Source: Rhodococcus gordoniae
Lineage (GTDB): Bacteria > Actinomycetota > Actinomycetes > Mycobacteriales > Mycobacteriaceae
Direction: 5' to 3'
Length of the DNA: 64,000 bases
Assembly (NCBI RefSeq): GCF_001646655.1
Contig: NZ_LPZN01000006.1
Coordinates: 108,167-172,166 of the forward strand
Shown here piece by piece: positions 10,218-19,327 of this stretch. Under the pieces are notes generated by a model that was given only the letters and a program-made list of their open reading frames with translations, did not search any database and was not told the DNA's origin. Each line of letters opens with the position of its first letter. Position 1 is the stretch's first letter. The translations under genes and the position numbers were made by a program.

Positions 10218-10535
10218 AAGAACGTTTCCTCAGCTCGGAACACCGAGCAGTTCGTGGCGAGACCCCCTGCTGTCCCGCCGGCATGTGCGCCAAACCATGA
10301 CCCCCGTCACAGATTTATGACGCGACACAACTAATACGCGATCCCGGACCATGTCGCCAAGTCCGGGAGTCCGTTTTCGTACCAAAACGACAATTGTTGT
10401 CCGATTTGCGAACTCCGGGCCGAGTTCTGGGACGCGGTCGTGGGAGGCGTCGAGAGTTCTGCGATGTCCGACGCCGACGATCGTGGCGATCAAGACCGGG
10501 ACGCCGAATCGCGTAGGTCTCGGTCCCGTGATCGG
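10218..10535. other. Intergenic region between WS/DGAT and K+ channel
   Basis: Noncoding stretch of 318 bases, less GC-rich than its surroundings (10300-10420). It contains a perfect 7-bp inverted repeat CCCGGAC/GTCCGGG (10343-10349 and 10361-10367) and the short palindrome ACAATTGT near 10391. It probably holds the WS/DGAT promoter on the minus strand. A minus-strand open frame crosses it, but its codon use and lack of a ribosome site argue against a gene. Confidence 0.4.
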
Positions 10536-11075
10536 TCACTCCTCGCCCCCACGATTGCGACGACGCCACTGCACGGCGGCCGTGAGCAATCTGATCCCGA
10601 CAGCCAGGAAGATCAGATTTGCGACCATCTGCACCGACACGACGGCTCGCGCGGTCTCGGATACGGCGGCGATGTCCCCGAATCCCACCGTGGAGAAGAC
10701 CGTCAGACAGAAGTACAGGGCATCGACGCGGGACAGTGGTTCGGTGAAGTAGTCCGGATGCGCCACGGACATGCGGAGATAGATGGTAGCGAAAACCACG
10801 AGATAGGTGGACACGATCGTGGTGAGTGCCTCGACGGCCTGGACCGCCGGGTACTCGGAGGCGAGAATCCTGCGGATCTGCCACCAGCCGACCATCAGGA
10901 CCGCAGTGCCGCCACCGATGAGGGTCAGGGCCTCGGAGGTGCTACGGATATGCTCGACCGGAATCACGAAGTAGACGCTGACCAGCACGAAGGCGGTGAG
11001 CGTCGGACGCGCTATCGCAGTCAGGATCAGCCGTCTCCGCTCCCGCGGGTCCGGTATTCGCGGAGAATCGACCAT
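10536..11075 (-). CDS. Potassium channel-type membrane protein
   Basis: Four membrane segments are visible in the 179-residue product: two N-terminal helices (about residues 10-60), then a helix, pore loop and helix typical of two-TM ion channels. The pore carries STVGFGD, matching the K+ selectivity filter T-V-G-Y/F-G-D. The cytoplasmic tail is very short and basic, without an RCK/TrkA domain, so gating must differ from regulated KtrA/Kch types. The start at MVDSPRIPDPRERRR is preferred because a longer reading would run across the divergent promoter. It is transcribed away from ppsA. Confidence 0.82.
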   Translation of the reverse strand: MVDSPRIPDPRERRRLILTAIARPTLTAFVLVSVYFVIPVEHIRSTSEALTLIGGGTAVLMVGWWQIRRILASEYPAVQAVEALTTIVSTYLVVFATIYLRMSVAHPDYFTEPLSRVDALYFCLTVFSTVGFGDIAAVSETARAVVSVQMVANLIFLAVGIRLLTAAVQWRRRNRGGEE

Positions 11076-11096
11076 GACGATGCCCGTTCCGGAATG

Positions 11097-11110
11097 GTGA
11101 CTTTCGCCCC
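11097..11110. promoter_or_regulatory. DosR/DevR-like box
   Basis: GTGACTTTCGCCCC matches the published DosR core (GGGACTWWAGTCCC) at 11 of 14 positions. It lies between the divergent K+ channel and ppsA genes, about 20 bases from the channel start and 97 bases from the ppsA start. Two other sites share its GTGAC-N4-G-N-CCC pattern (18507 and 22889). Confidence 0.45.
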
Positions 11111-11206
11111 TACGGTATCGACCGGGTCGAGGCGACGATGGGAAGACCGAGGATCCGATCCGGCCCGAAAGGTCGACGCGGGGCGGCGAAGCGTGGGGAG
11201 TCACCG

Positions 11207-13492
11207 ATGACCGAACACAACCTGTGGGTTCGACCGATCGGCGAAGTAGGCGCCACCGACGCGCCGACGGTGGGCGGTAAGTCCGCGAACCTGGGGGAAC
11301 TGACCCGCGCCGGGTTCCCTGTCCCCGCCGCCTTCGCCGTCACCACCGACGCCTACCTCGATGCGATGGAGGCTGCCGGGACACGAACCGAGCTGGTCGC
11401 CGAGGCGGTGCCCGCACCGGACATCGACGACGCCACGCTCATCCGCACGTCTGCCGCCCTCGCCGCCCTGGTGACCGATTCGACCGTTCCGGACGAGATG
11501 CGTGCGGCGATCGTCTCCGCCTACGAACGTCTCGGACCCGATGTCCCCGTCGCGGTGCGGTCGTCGGCTCCGGCGGAGGATGCCTCCGACACGTCGTTCG
11601 CCGGGATCCACGAGTCCTACACGAACATCATCGGCGCCGCTTCGGTGGTCCGCGCGGTGCAGGCGTGCTGGGCCTCGTTGTGGTCCGAACGCGCCCGCAC
11701 CTATCGCGGACTGCGCGGAGTCACCGACGAACCGTCCATCGCGGTGGTCGTCCAGGTCATGGTGAAATCCGAGTCCTCCGGTGTGGCATTCACCGCGGAC
11801 CCCCGCACCGGCGACCTCGACCGCATCGTGATCGAAGCGGCGCTCGGTCTCGGCGAGGTCGTCGTCGGCGGGCAGGTGGAGCCCGACACCTACGTCGTCG
11901 CCAAGGACACCTTCGAGGTGCTCGACGTGCATCTCGGTCACCAGGAGTTCCGGATCGCCTCGACCGACACCGGGGACAGTCGTGTCGCGGTCGATCCGAC
12001 TCGCAGCACCCGGGTGCTCGACGACGATCAGCTCGACCGCGTCGCGCGGCTGGCCGCCGGAGTCGAACAACACTACGGTCGGCCCCAGGATCTCGAATTC
12101 GCATTCGCGAACAACGAGCTGTGGATCGTGCAGACCCGCCCCATCACCACCCTCGATCAGCCGGCTCCTGCCGCCTCGACCGGCAACGGCGAAGCACGAC
12201 CGTTGCTGACCGGCCTCGGCGCCGGCCCCGGGGCGGCGACCGGGCGCGTACGGGTGCTGCACGAACTCGTCGACGGGAAACGTCTGAGCGACGGCGAGAT
12301 CATCGTGGCGCCCATGACCCGGCCGGACTGGCTGCCGATCCTGCGGCGCGCCGGTGGCATCGTCACCGACGGCGGCGGCATCACCTGCCATGCCGCCATC
12401 GTCGGACGGGAACTGGGCAAGCCCGTCGTGGTCGGTGCCCGGACCGCCACCACCGATCTGCGCGACGGACAGTTGATCACGGTGGACGGCAACGCCGGGG
12501 CGGTGTTCGACGGGGCGGTCCACACCGCCGAGCGGCCCGCGGCGACGACATCCGCACCGGCGACGTCGCCTGCCGGAGCTGCGACCGTCACGGCCACAGC
12601 GGTATACGTCAATCTCGCCACTCCGGACGCGGCAGAGGCGGTCGCCGCCACCGATGTCGACGGGGTCGGCCTGCTCCGCGCGGAATTCATGATCACGGAG
12701 GCGCTCGCGGGGGAGCACCCGTCGCACATGATCGCGCAGGGCCGTCGCGACGAGTACGTGGAGAAGATGGCGGAAGGCGTCGCGACGATCGCGACGGCGT
12801 TCGCGCCACGTCCGGTGGTCTATCGCGCAATCGATCTGCGCAGCAACGAGTTCGCCGATCTCGAAGGAGGCGAGATCGAGCCCCACGAGGAGAACCCCAT
12901 GATCGGCTACCGCGGATGCTTCCGGTACGTGCGGGATCCTGAACTGTTCTCGCTCGATCTCGATGTGCTGCACCGCGTTCGGAGTGCACATCCGAACGTG
13001 CACCTGATGATCCCGTTCGTGCGCACCCGCTGGGAACTCCGGGACTGCCTCGCCCAACTCGACCGGCATCCACTCGGATCCGACCAGCGCATGCTGCGCT
13101 GGATCATGGCCGAAGTCCCTTCCGTCGTCTACTGGCTGCCGGAGTACGCCAAACTCGGAATCCATGGGGTGTCGATCGGCAGCAACGACCTCACACAATT
13201 GATGCTCGGGGTCGACCGGGACTCCGAAGTGTGCAAGGACCTGTTCGACACCCTCGACCCGGCCGTGCTCGACGCGATCGACCACGTCATCGAACGAGCC
13301 TCGGCCGCGGGACTGACGACGTCGTTGTGCGGGCAGGCCGTGTCGACCAGCACCGACCTCGCCGAGCATCTCGTGCGGCGCGGTATCACCTCGGTGTCGG
13401 TCACACCCGACGCCGCAACGCAGACGAGACGGACCGTGGCGCGAGCGGAACAGCGCATTCTGCTCGACCGCGCCCGCACCTCGGAGACGTGA
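11207..13492 (+). CDS. ppsA: Phosphoenolpyruvate synthase
   Basis: Converts pyruvate, ATP and water to PEP, AMP and phosphate, feeding gluconeogenesis in the cytosol. The 761-residue protein has the N-terminal PEP/pyruvate-binding domain starting GGKSANLGEL, with AVRSSAPAEDASDTSFAG near residue 118. The swivelling phospho-histidine domain carries GGGITCHAAIVGRELGKPVV near 390. The C-terminal PEP-binding barrel carries DGVGLLRAEFM and HGVSIGSNDLTQLMLGVDRD, with the catalytic cysteine motif SLCGQAVS. The ATG at 11207 follows GGGGAG; a longer frame from 11138 lacks support. The DosR-like box upstream suggests induction during respiratory arrest. A strong hairpin follows the stop. Confidence 0.95.
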   Translation: MTEHNLWVRPIGEVGATDAPTVGGKSANLGELTRAGFPVPAAFAVTTDAYLDAMEAAGTRTELVAEAVPAPDIDDATLIRTSAALAALVTDSTVPDEMRAAIVSAYERLGPDVPVAVRSSAPAEDASDTSFAGIHESYTNIIGAASVVRAVQACWASLWSERARTYRGLRGVTDEPSIAVVVQVMVKSESSGVAFTADPRTGDLDRIVIEAALGLGEVVVGGQVEPDTYVVAKDTFEVLDVHLGHQEFRIASTDTGDSRVAVDPTRSTRVLDDDQLDRVARLAAGVEQHYGRPQDLEFAFANNELWIVQTRPITTLDQPAPAASTGNGEARPLLTGLGAGPGAATGRVRVLHELVDGKRLSDGEIIVAPMTRPDWLPILRRAGGIVTDGGGITCHAAIVGRELGKPVVVGARTATTDLRDGQLITVDGNAGAVFDGAVHTAERPAATTSAPATSPAGAATVTATAVYVNLATPDAAEAVAATDVDGVGLLRAEFMITEALAGEHPSHMIAQGRRDEYVEKMAEGVATIATAFAPRPVVYRAIDLRSNEFADLEGGEIEPHEENPMIGYRGCFRYVRDPELFSLDLDVLHRVRSAHPNVHLMIPFVRTRWELRDCLAQLDRHPLGSDQRMLRWIMAEVPSVVYWLPEYAKLGIHGVSIGSNDLTQLMLGVDRDSEVCKDLFDTLDPAVLDAIDHVIERASAAGLTTSLCGQAVSTSTDLAEHLVRRGITSVSVTPDAATQTRRTVARAEQRILLDRARTSET

Positions 13493-13498
13493 GTGAAA

Positions 13499-13543
13499 TA
13501 TCGACGCCCCCTACCCGGTGGGCCTCTCGACAGGGCGTCGATA
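13499..13543. terminator. Terminator between convergent ppsA and terC
   Basis: Perfect 11-bp arms TATCGACGCCC (13499-13509) and its complement (13533-13543), immediately after the ppsA stop. It probably serves ppsA and could also stop transcription from terC, which ends at 13628 from the other side. Confidence 0.6.
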
Positions 13544-13627
13544 GGTCGGATCCCCTGTCTCGGATCCGACACGATCTGTTCCCACCATCGTTTTCGATCT
13601 CCCGCTGCAGGTCGCCGAGACTCGCGC

Positions 13628-14716
13628 TCAGTCCCGGAGCCCCTCTCCTGTGGTGGTTCGGCTCCCATCCCCGAGGCACTCGGAATCGTCCGAACGAGCC
13701 GGGGCACCTGTGCGCCTCCACCCCCACAGGGGCGCTGCGGCAGCGAGTTCCGCCGGAGTGGCGCGGCGGAACAGAGCCGCAGCGACCGGAGGAGCCTGAC
13801 GGCCCCGGCCGCGGGTGACGTACAAGCTCGCAGCGATGGAGGCCCCGATGATCGTGGTCACCACGGCCAACGAGATCGTGGTGGGGATGTAGAACACGTC
13901 GATCTTCAACGCCATCTTGAATCCCACCCAGACGAGCACCAGCGCCAGGCCGACCTTCAGGTAGACGAAGCGGTGGATCAGATCGGCGAGAAGGAAATAC
14001 ATCGCCCGCAGACCCAGGATGGCGAACGCGTTGGCCGTGAACACCAGGAACGGAACGTCGGTGACCGCGAAGATCGCCGGGATGGAGTCGACGGCGAAGA
14101 CGATGTCGGTGACCTCCACCAGTACCAGCACCGCCAGCAGCGGAGTGGCCAGCACCGTGCCACCGATCCGAACGAAGAACTTCTGCTCGTAGAAGGCGTC
14201 GGTCATCGGCACGTAGCGGCGGAACAGGCGTAACGTACGCGAGCGCTCCGGATCGAGGTGCTCGTCGCGGCCGCGCAGCATCCGACAGCCCGTGAGGATC
14301 AGGAAGGCCGCGAACAGATACAGGATCGCTCCGAAACTCGCGATCAGCACCGAACCGGCAGCGATGAACAGGCCACGGAAGACCAACGCTCCGAGTACCC
14401 CGAGGAAGAGCACCCGGTGCTGCAACCGGCGGGGCACTGCGAAGTATGTGAAGATGATCGCCCACACGAAGACGTTGTCCACTGCGAGAGATTTCTCGAT
14501 CAGGTACCCCGCGAAATACTGCCGGCCGAACTCCGCGCCGGCATTGAGCCAGATCAGAACGCCGAACCCGATCCCGAAGCCGACCCAGACCGCGGACCAG
14601 ACCGCCGCCTCACGCACCCCGATCACATGGGCGCGGCGGTGGGCGAACAGGTCGATCGCGAGCATCACCACGATGAATCCCAGCACCGCGGCCCAGGCCC
14701 AGAACGGAACAGTCAT
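13628..14716 (-). CDS. TerC/Alx-family membrane protein, probable Mn2+ exporter
   Basis: Integral membrane protein of the TerC family, whose studied members (Alx/MeeF/MeeY type) export manganese. In the 362-residue product, the conserved segments LIEKSLAVDNVFVWAIIFTY near residue 75 and LVLVEVTDIVFAVDSIPAIF near 190 carry the paired acidic residues of the metal site. FLVFTANAFAILGLRAMYFL follows. The last 60 residues are hydrophilic and unusual. The ATG at 14716 was chosen because GGAGGTG lies 6 bases upstream. That ribosome site is inside the switching hairpin of the riboswitch-like leader at 14723-14840, so translation is probably metal controlled. Confidence 0.88.
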   Translation of the reverse strand: MTVPFWAWAAVLGFIVVMLAIDLFAHRRAHVIGVREAAVWSAVWVGFGIGFGVLIWLNAGAEFGRQYFAGYLIEKSLAVDNVFVWAIIFTYFAVPRRLQHRVLFLGVLGALVFRGLFIAAGSVLIASFGAILYLFAAFLILTGCRMLRGRDEHLDPERSRTLRLFRRYVPMTDAFYEQKFFVRIGGTVLATPLLAVLVLVEVTDIVFAVDSIPAIFAVTDVPFLVFTANAFAILGLRAMYFLLADLIHRFVYLKVGLALVLVWVGFKMALKIDVFYIPTTISLAVVTTIIGASIAASLYVTRGRGRQAPPVAAALFRRATPAELAAAAPLWGWRRTGAPARSDDSECLGDGSRTTTGEGLRD

Positions 14717-14722
14717 CGACAC

Positions 14723-14840
14723 ACCTCCGGTTCGTGATCAACCGGAGGTCTTTCCCGCCCGCCGAGACAGGCCCGCTCGCCGGGTCCGGATCGTCGGACC
14801 GTCGTGACGACGAGACGGTTGGGGGATACTCCCCTCCATC
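14723..14840 (-). ncRNA. yybP-ykoY-type manganese riboswitch leader of terC
   Basis: Read on the minus strand, the leader begins GGAGGGGAGUAUCCCCC (from 14837) and ends GGGAAAGACCUCC (to 14744). These match the conserved first loop GGGGAGUA and the 3' AGACC element of the yybP-ykoY Mn2+ riboswitch, with helix P1 formed by GGAGG and CCUCC. Directly after it, ACCUCCGGUU (14749-14740) pairs perfectly with AACCGGAGGU (14732-14723), hiding the terC ribosome site GGAGGU. The CCUCC strand cannot be in both helices. The simplest reading is that metal-stabilised P1 frees the ribosome site and switches terC on by translation. Family and gene context agree; no covariance search was run. Confidence 0.8.
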
Positions 14841-14895
14841 GGAAACCAGTGAAACCGATCCAGCGGAGTTCTGCAAGGAATTTCGCCGAGTGCGC

Positions 14896-15564
14896 TCACG
14901 GTCGTCCCCGTCGAGATTCCGAGGACTCCGCGACTCGTGGGACGGACGGGGTCTGTCGCCTGAGCAGGACCGACATGGTCGCGCCCGTCACCGCAGCCAT
15001 GGCGAGCGCCATACCCACGCCCGCGACGAGTCCGATCGCCACGACGAGCACCGGGGGCTGGCCGGGGTGCCAGAACGGTGGAGCTACTGCGAAGAAGACG
15101 GCGAGACCGACGAGCCAGCCGAGAGCCGTTCCGAGTATCCACCAGGTCGCACCGGAGAGATGACGGCGTAGTTCGAGCCATTGAGCGAGACCGATCGACG
15201 TCAGGAGGGCGACAGCACCCGCTCCGAAGAAGAGCACCTGCGCGATCAGTGGCCAACTCGTCCACCGGGCGGCGAGTGCGGAAGGCAGGAGACCGATCGC
15301 GTACGCCGCCGTCGCCGCTGCCGCTGTGAGTGCCACCCATCTCCGTCTCGACAGTTGCGGCAACCGCCGGTGCAGTACCGCTGCCTGCGAGATTCCCAGG
15401 ATCGCACCTTCCACGGCACCCGCGGCCAGAAGCAACGGAAATGCCGATGGGGAATCCCTCGTGAGGACGCCGACTGCGGCGGGCGCAGCGAAACCCGCCG
15501 CTTCTCCTGCCGCCACCACCACGATCCACGTCGTGAGCCAGCGTCGCGTCGGTTGCTCGTTCAT
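14896..15564 (-). CDS. Hypothetical polytopic membrane protein
   Basis: Unrecognised 222-residue protein with about six hydrophobic segments and short basic loops, starting [20 protein letters not shown] and ending in a charged tail. Its ATG overlaps the stop of the upstream P-type ATPase gene (ATGA), so the two are translationally coupled and probably act together, perhaps as an accessory or lipid-environment partner of the pump. No conserved catalytic motif is visible. The longer in-frame reading up to 15996 lies inside the ATPase gene and is not supported. Confidence 0.7.
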   Translation of the reverse strand: MNEQPTRRWLTTWIVVVAAGEAAGFAAPAAVGVLTRDSPSAFPLLLAAGAVEGAILGISQAAVLHRRLPQLSRRRWVALTAAAATAAYAIGLLPSALAARWTSWPLIAQVLFFGAGAVALLTSIGLAQWLELRRHLSGATWWILGTALGWLVGLAVFFAVAPPFWHPGQPPVLVVAIGLVAGVGMALAMAAVTGATMSVLLRRQTPSVPRVAESSESRRGRP

Positions 15565-18332
15565 CCGTGCTGCGCTCCGTTCCCAGTCCGACGCCACCAT
15601 CGGAACAACTCGTCGCATCCCCACACGATGACCGGTAAGGGAAGCAACAGGGTCAGCAGCCAGATGTCCGGGACTGCGGTACCGAAGACGGTCTGCAGCG
15701 GGGGAAGGGTCACGACCGCTGCCGCAAAGACGATCTCGAAGGCGATGCCCCACAACAGCATCCGATTCGTGGTGAATCCGATTCGGGCGAGTGGACTGCG
15801 GCTGGTGCGGGCCGCCATGGCGGTGCCGATCTGACAGGCGACGATGCCGAGAAAGGTCATCGTCGTCGCCTGCTGCCAGGTGTGGTGCAGTTCTCCGGTG
15901 CTGGTGTCGGCCCCGAAGGTCCATCCGCCGTCGAGGAGGGTGAGCAGGAACAGTCCCATCACGAGGACGGCCGAAACGCCACCGAGCAGGCCCCATGAGC
16001 GGGCGAGCATGGGGCCGTCGATCACCGATTGTGTACGCGGCCGAGGCGGACGCCGCATCAGATCCGGTTCGGCGTTCTCACGACCGAGTGCCAGGGCGGG
16101 AAGTGTCTCGGTGCCGAGATCCACGGCCAGGATCTGCATGATGGTCAGCGGCAGAGGGATCGCGCCGCTGGTGAGTGCGTACGCGAGGAACGGCACGACC
16201 TCCGGTGTGGCGTGCGCGAAGATGTAGACGATGAATTTGCGGACGTTGTCGTAGACGCGCCGGCCCGCTTCGATGGCGCCGACGATCGTGGCGAAATTGT
16301 CGTCGACGAGGACCATGACGGCGGCTTCGCGCGCGACGTCCGTGCCCGAACGCCCCATTGCCACTCCGATGTCGGCCTGGCGCAACGCCGGTGCGTCGTT
16401 GGCTCCGTCCCCGGTCATGGCGACGATATGGCCCGATTCCTGCAAGGCGTCGGTGATGCGCAGTTTCGTCTCCGGTGAACTACGGGCGAAGACGATCTCG
16501 TCGTGTCCTGCGAGTGCCGCGTCGAGTTCACGATCCGACATGGCGTCCGCCTCGTCCCCGCCGATGACGCGCAGACCCCTTTCCCCGATGTGCACACTCT
16601 CGGCGATCCCCCGGGCAGTGAGCGCGTGGTCGCCGGTGACGACGATCAGTCGGATCCCCGCCGAGTGGCAGCGGTCCACGGCTTCGGGTACCTCGTGGCG
16701 GGGTGGATCGATCATGGCGGTGATACCGAGCAGTGTCGAGCCCTGTTCCGCCTGTTCGCGGGTGAGGTTCGCGGGGATCTCGGACGACGGGAGGGTGCGT
16801 TCGGCGATCGCGAGCAGACGCCGGCCTCGCCGCGCCCAGTCGGCGATGACCGCGTCGACCGTGGCACGATCCTCATCCGTCAACGGTCTGGTCGAGGTCT
16901 CCTCGGCGATGTGCGTACAGCGTGCGAGGACTTCCTCGGGTGCGCCTTTGGTGTGCACGACGACGGATGTGCCGACGCGGTCCACCGTCGACATTCGTCG
17001 CAGAGCGGGATCGAAGTGGAACTCCGCCAGCCTGTCGTCCTTGCTGCGATGGGGGTCGATGCCGACCTGCGCGGCGGCCTGGAGGAGAGCGAGTTCGGTC
17101 GGGTCGCCGATGCCGGTCTTCGCGGCATGTTCACCGTCGGGTCGGATCGTGTCCGGAGCTTCGGCCGGTTCGGAATTGTTGCACCATACCGCCGCGGTCA
17201 TCAGCCGGTGCGAGACCGAACGTGCGGCGGGCGGATCCGGGAGGGCTTCGAAGTCGACGACTCCGTCGCTCGTCCACGCCGTCGTGACGGTCATCCGGTT
17301 CACGGTCAGCGTGCCGGTCTTGTCGGTGCAGATGACGCTCGTCGACCCGAGTGTCTCGACGGCCGAGATCCGCTTGACCAGGGCGCCCTGTCGGGCGAGC
17401 AAGCGTACCCCGACGGCGAGAGCGAGGGTGATGGTGGGAAGCAGTCCCTCGGGAACGTTGGCAACGATCAATCCGATCGCGAAGGTCACGGAGTCTGCCA
17501 GGGACAGTCCGGCCAGCAATGTGCCGAGTGGTATGAATGCGGCGCCCATCCCGACGGCGACGACGGCGATCAGCCGCGCAACCCGTTTGACCTGCTTTTC
17601 GAGGGGACTTTCCTGATGTCCGCCGCCTTGGGACAACGCCGCGATCCGTCCGAGCTCGGTGTGCATGCCGGTGGCGAAGACCACGGCTGTCGCTTCGCCG
17701 GTGACACAGGTGGTGCCGCTGAACACGACGTCCCGCGCGTGGATCAGAGGCACGTGGCTGTCGGCGCTGTCGGCGGTCACCCGCACCGGCATCGATTCTC
17801 CGGTGAGAGCCGAGGCGTCGATTTCCGCCACGCCGTCGAGCAGTCGTGCATCGGCGGAGACCCGATCCCCCTCGGAGACCACGATGACGTCACCCGGCAC
17901 CAGCTCCCGGGCGTCGATTTCCCCGTCGGTGTCGTCACGCAGGACTCGGGCACGTTGGGGCAGGTACGCGGCGAGAGCTTCGACCGCCTGGTCGGCGTGG
18001 CGTTCCTGCACGAACGCGAACGCGGCGTTGAGGGCGATGACGACGACGATCGCAACGGCGAGAGGAACGGAGGACGACAGCGCCGCAAGGAGAGCCGCGA
18101 CCCAGAGCAACAGCGCGAGCGGGTGCACGAGTTGCCGGCTCAGGGCGCGCAACCAGCCTTCGCTGCGGCGACGGACCAGTTCGTTGTAGCCCGACACGCC
18201 CAGGCGCCGCTGCGCTTCGCGGGTGGACAGGCCGGTACGGGACGAACGCAGGTCCCGTAGGAGGCGGTCGAGGGATTCGAGGGGATCGACGGGCGGGTCG
18301 TGCTCGGCGGTGTCGGTCGTGAAGTGACTCAT
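15561..18332 (-). CDS. P2-type cation-transporting ATPase (CtpF-like)
   Basis: ATP-driven cation pump of the cytoplasmic membrane. The 923-residue protein has all P-type landmarks: actuator loop ALTGES near residue 175; [16 protein letters not shown] in TM4, whose PEGL motif marks type II Ca2+ or Na+/K+-like pumps; phosphorylation site [16 protein letters not shown] near 335; TGDHALTA; and [20 protein letters not shown] near 640. An N-terminal cation-ATPase domain and the six C-terminal helices are complete. Its closest match by eye is the type IIC style of mycobacterial CtpF, a DosR-regulated gene. A DosR-like box lies upstream at 18507. The ion is not determinable by eye. Confidence 0.93.
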   Translation of the reverse strand: MSHFTTDTAEHDPPVDPLESLDRLLRDLRSSRTGLSTREAQRRLGVSGYNELVRRRSEGWLRALSRQLVHPLALLLWVAALLAALSSSVPLAVAIVVVIALNAAFAFVQERHADQAVEALAAYLPQRARVLRDDTDGEIDARELVPGDVIVVSEGDRVSADARLLDGVAEIDASALTGESMPVRVTADSADSHVPLIHARDVVFSGTTCVTGEATAVVFATGMHTELGRIAALSQGGGHQESPLEKQVKRVARLIAVVAVGMGAAFIPLGTLLAGLSLADSVTFAIGLIVANVPEGLLPTITLALAVGVRLLARQGALVKRISAVETLGSTSVICTDKTGTLTVNRMTVTTAWTSDGVVDFEALPDPPAARSVSHRLMTAAVWCNNSEPAEAPDTIRPDGEHAAKTGIGDPTELALLQAAAQVGIDPHRSKDDRLAEFHFDPALRRMSTVDRVGTSVVVHTKGAPEEVLARCTHIAEETSTRPLTDEDRATVDAVIADWARRGRRLLAIAERTLPSSEIPANLTREQAEQGSTLLGITAMIDPPRHEVPEAVDRCHSAGIRLIVVTGDHALTARGIAESVHIGERGLRVIGGDEADAMSDRELDAALAGHDEIVFARSSPETKLRITDALQESGHIVAMTGDGANDAPALRQADIGVAMGRSGTDVAREAAVMVLVDDNFATIVGAIEAGRRVYDNVRKFIVYIFAHATPEVVPFLAYALTSGAIPLPLTIMQILAVDLGTETLPALALGRENAEPDLMRRPPRPRTQSVIDGPMLARSWGLLGGVSAVLVMGLFLLTLLDGGWTFGADTSTGELHHTWQQATTMTFLGIVACQIGTAMAARTSRSPLARIGFTTNRMLLWGIAFEIVFAAAVVTLPPLQTVFGTAVPDIWLLTLLLPLPVIVWGCDELFRWWRRTGNGAQHG

Positions 18333-18523
18333 GAGGTCTCATTCCTGCCGCATCGCACAGGGGCTCGGGGGTGGGGCACAGGGAACCGGTGTCCGCCGCG
18401 TCCGACGACCAGAAGGATCTGTTCCGCGACAGCGCCGGCGGTCACTTCTGCAGAATAGGCCTGCACGGCCGGTCGAGCAGCGGCCTCGCCGTCGGCCGCG
18501 TGAACAGTGACCAGGGACCCCAC
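18329..18523 (-). CDS. Possible 64-residue leader ORF of the P-type ATPase
   Basis: Open frame whose TGA overlaps the ATPase ATG (ATGA), the usual arrangement for coupled actinobacterial genes. The product is mixed, with a hydrophobic middle ([20 protein letters not shown]) and a proline- and arginine-rich end. No family recognised. Against it: the GTG at 18523 has no well-placed ribosome site, and a DosR-like box at 18507-18520 covers codons 2-6, so if real it may start further in, for example at 18466. Third-position GC is lower than in the neighbours. Confidence 0.35.
   Translation of the reverse strand: MGSLVTVHAADGEAAARPAVQAYSAEVTAGAVAEQILLVVGRGGHRFPVPHPRAPVRCGRNETS
18507..18520. promoter_or_regulatory. 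DosR/DevR-like box
   Basis: GTGACCAGGGACCC keeps the GTGAC-N4-G-N-CCC pattern shared with sites at 11097 and 22889 and matches the DosR core at 9 of 14 positions. It sits between the divergent P-type ATPase and GNAT genes. This is the weakest of the three sites. Confidence 0.35.
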
Positions 18524-18655
18524 GCCTCTCGCGTTTCGGGCCTATCGTGGACGTCGACGGAAATCGGAGCACACGGGAGGCCGTGATGCGGTCGGTGTCG
18601 GCGGCGATCGAGGCGGTGCAGAGTCTCGGCTCGCCGGTGGGAGGGGATGCACTCG

Positions 18656-19207
18656 ATGGGGACTACTCCACCACACACCGTCTGCGCAGATCTGGTGCTC
18701 CGCCCGCTCGGTCCGCAGGACGAGGAGCAAGTCCGCGCATTGCACGAACATCTCACCGAACGGGAGACCTATCTGCGATTCTTCACGCTCGTCCCGCGCC
18801 ACCTCGACGATCTCGTGGACATGCTGTGCAATCAGGACGACAAGCACGTGAGTCTCGGGGCCTTCGACGACGGAACGCTCGTCGGAGTCGCGAACTACAC
18901 CGTTCTCGAGCCCGATCACAAGGCTCCTACGGCGGAATGTGCCGTCGCTGTCGGTCATCCGTTCCAGCATCACGGGGTCGGCACCACCTTGCTGCAGCGA
19001 TTGGTGGGAATCGCGTGGCGTCGCGGCATCCGACATCTGTCGGCATTCGTCCTGGCCGAGAACAGTACGATGTTGCAGGTGCTCGAGGACCTGGGGTGGT
19101 CGCGGGACGAGCGAGCGCCGGGGCCCGTGGTCGAGGTGAAGATCGACCTCGCGGATCCGAGGGGCGAGGACGACCTCCGAAACCTGATCGCCGGGCCGGT
19201 CGGTTGA
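18656..19207 (+). CDS. GNAT-family N-acetyltransferase
   Basis: Probable acetyl-CoA-dependent acyltransferase of 183 residues. The fold is visible from VLRPLGPQDEEQVRALHEHL at the N terminus, the strand ECAVAVGHPFQHHGVGTTLL near residue 94-113, whose H-H-G-V-G-T matches the acetyl-CoA pyrophosphate loop (Q/R-x-x-G-x-G/A), and the FVLAENSTMLQVLEDLGW segment. Such domains in actinobacteria resemble the catalytic half of protein lysine acetyltransferases. The ATG at 18656 is preferred over 18647 because GGGAGGGG then sits 9 bases upstream. It is divergent from the ATPase across a DosR-like box. Confidence 0.85.
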   Translation: MGTTPPHTVCADLVLRPLGPQDEEQVRALHEHLTERETYLRFFTLVPRHLDDLVDMLCNQDDKHVSLGAFDDGTLVGVANYTVLEPDHKAPTAECAVAVGHPFQHHGVGTTLLQRLVGIAWRRGIRHLSAFVLAENSTMLQVLEDLGWSRDERAPGPVVEVKIDLADPRGEDDLRNLIAGPVG

Positions 19208-19314
19208 CGCAGTGCCACCTGTTCTTCGCGTCCGGTGGCCGCGGCGCGACGAAAACCGTGCAGTGTGCGACGCATTCGCGTTCGAAATGCGCTGTCTGCG
19301 CCCCGGAATGCGCG

Positions 19315-19320
19315 TAATCT
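19315..19320 (+). promoter_or_regulatory. -10 element for a leaderless ABC transporter mRNA
   Basis: TAATCT ends 7 bases before the GTG at 19328, placing the transcription start on the start codon itself. No ribosome site precedes the GTG. The same geometry recurs before polA, uvrB, lexA and others in this window. Confidence 0.6.
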
Positions 19321-19327
19321 CGGCACC

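Noticed and set aside
10343..10367. Hairpin CCCGGAC/GTCCGGG as a terminator of the K+ channel gene
   Set aside because: About 170 bases beyond the stop and no supporting tract; left as an unexplained repeat.
10230..10493. Minus-strand frame of 87 codons before the WS/DGAT gene
   Set aside because: No ribosome site, poor codon bias and unlikely composition; kept as intergenic DNA.
11138..11206. Longer N-terminus for PEP synthase
   Set aside because: The arginine-rich extension lacks family similarity, while ATG at 11207 has GGGGAG and starts the conserved domain.
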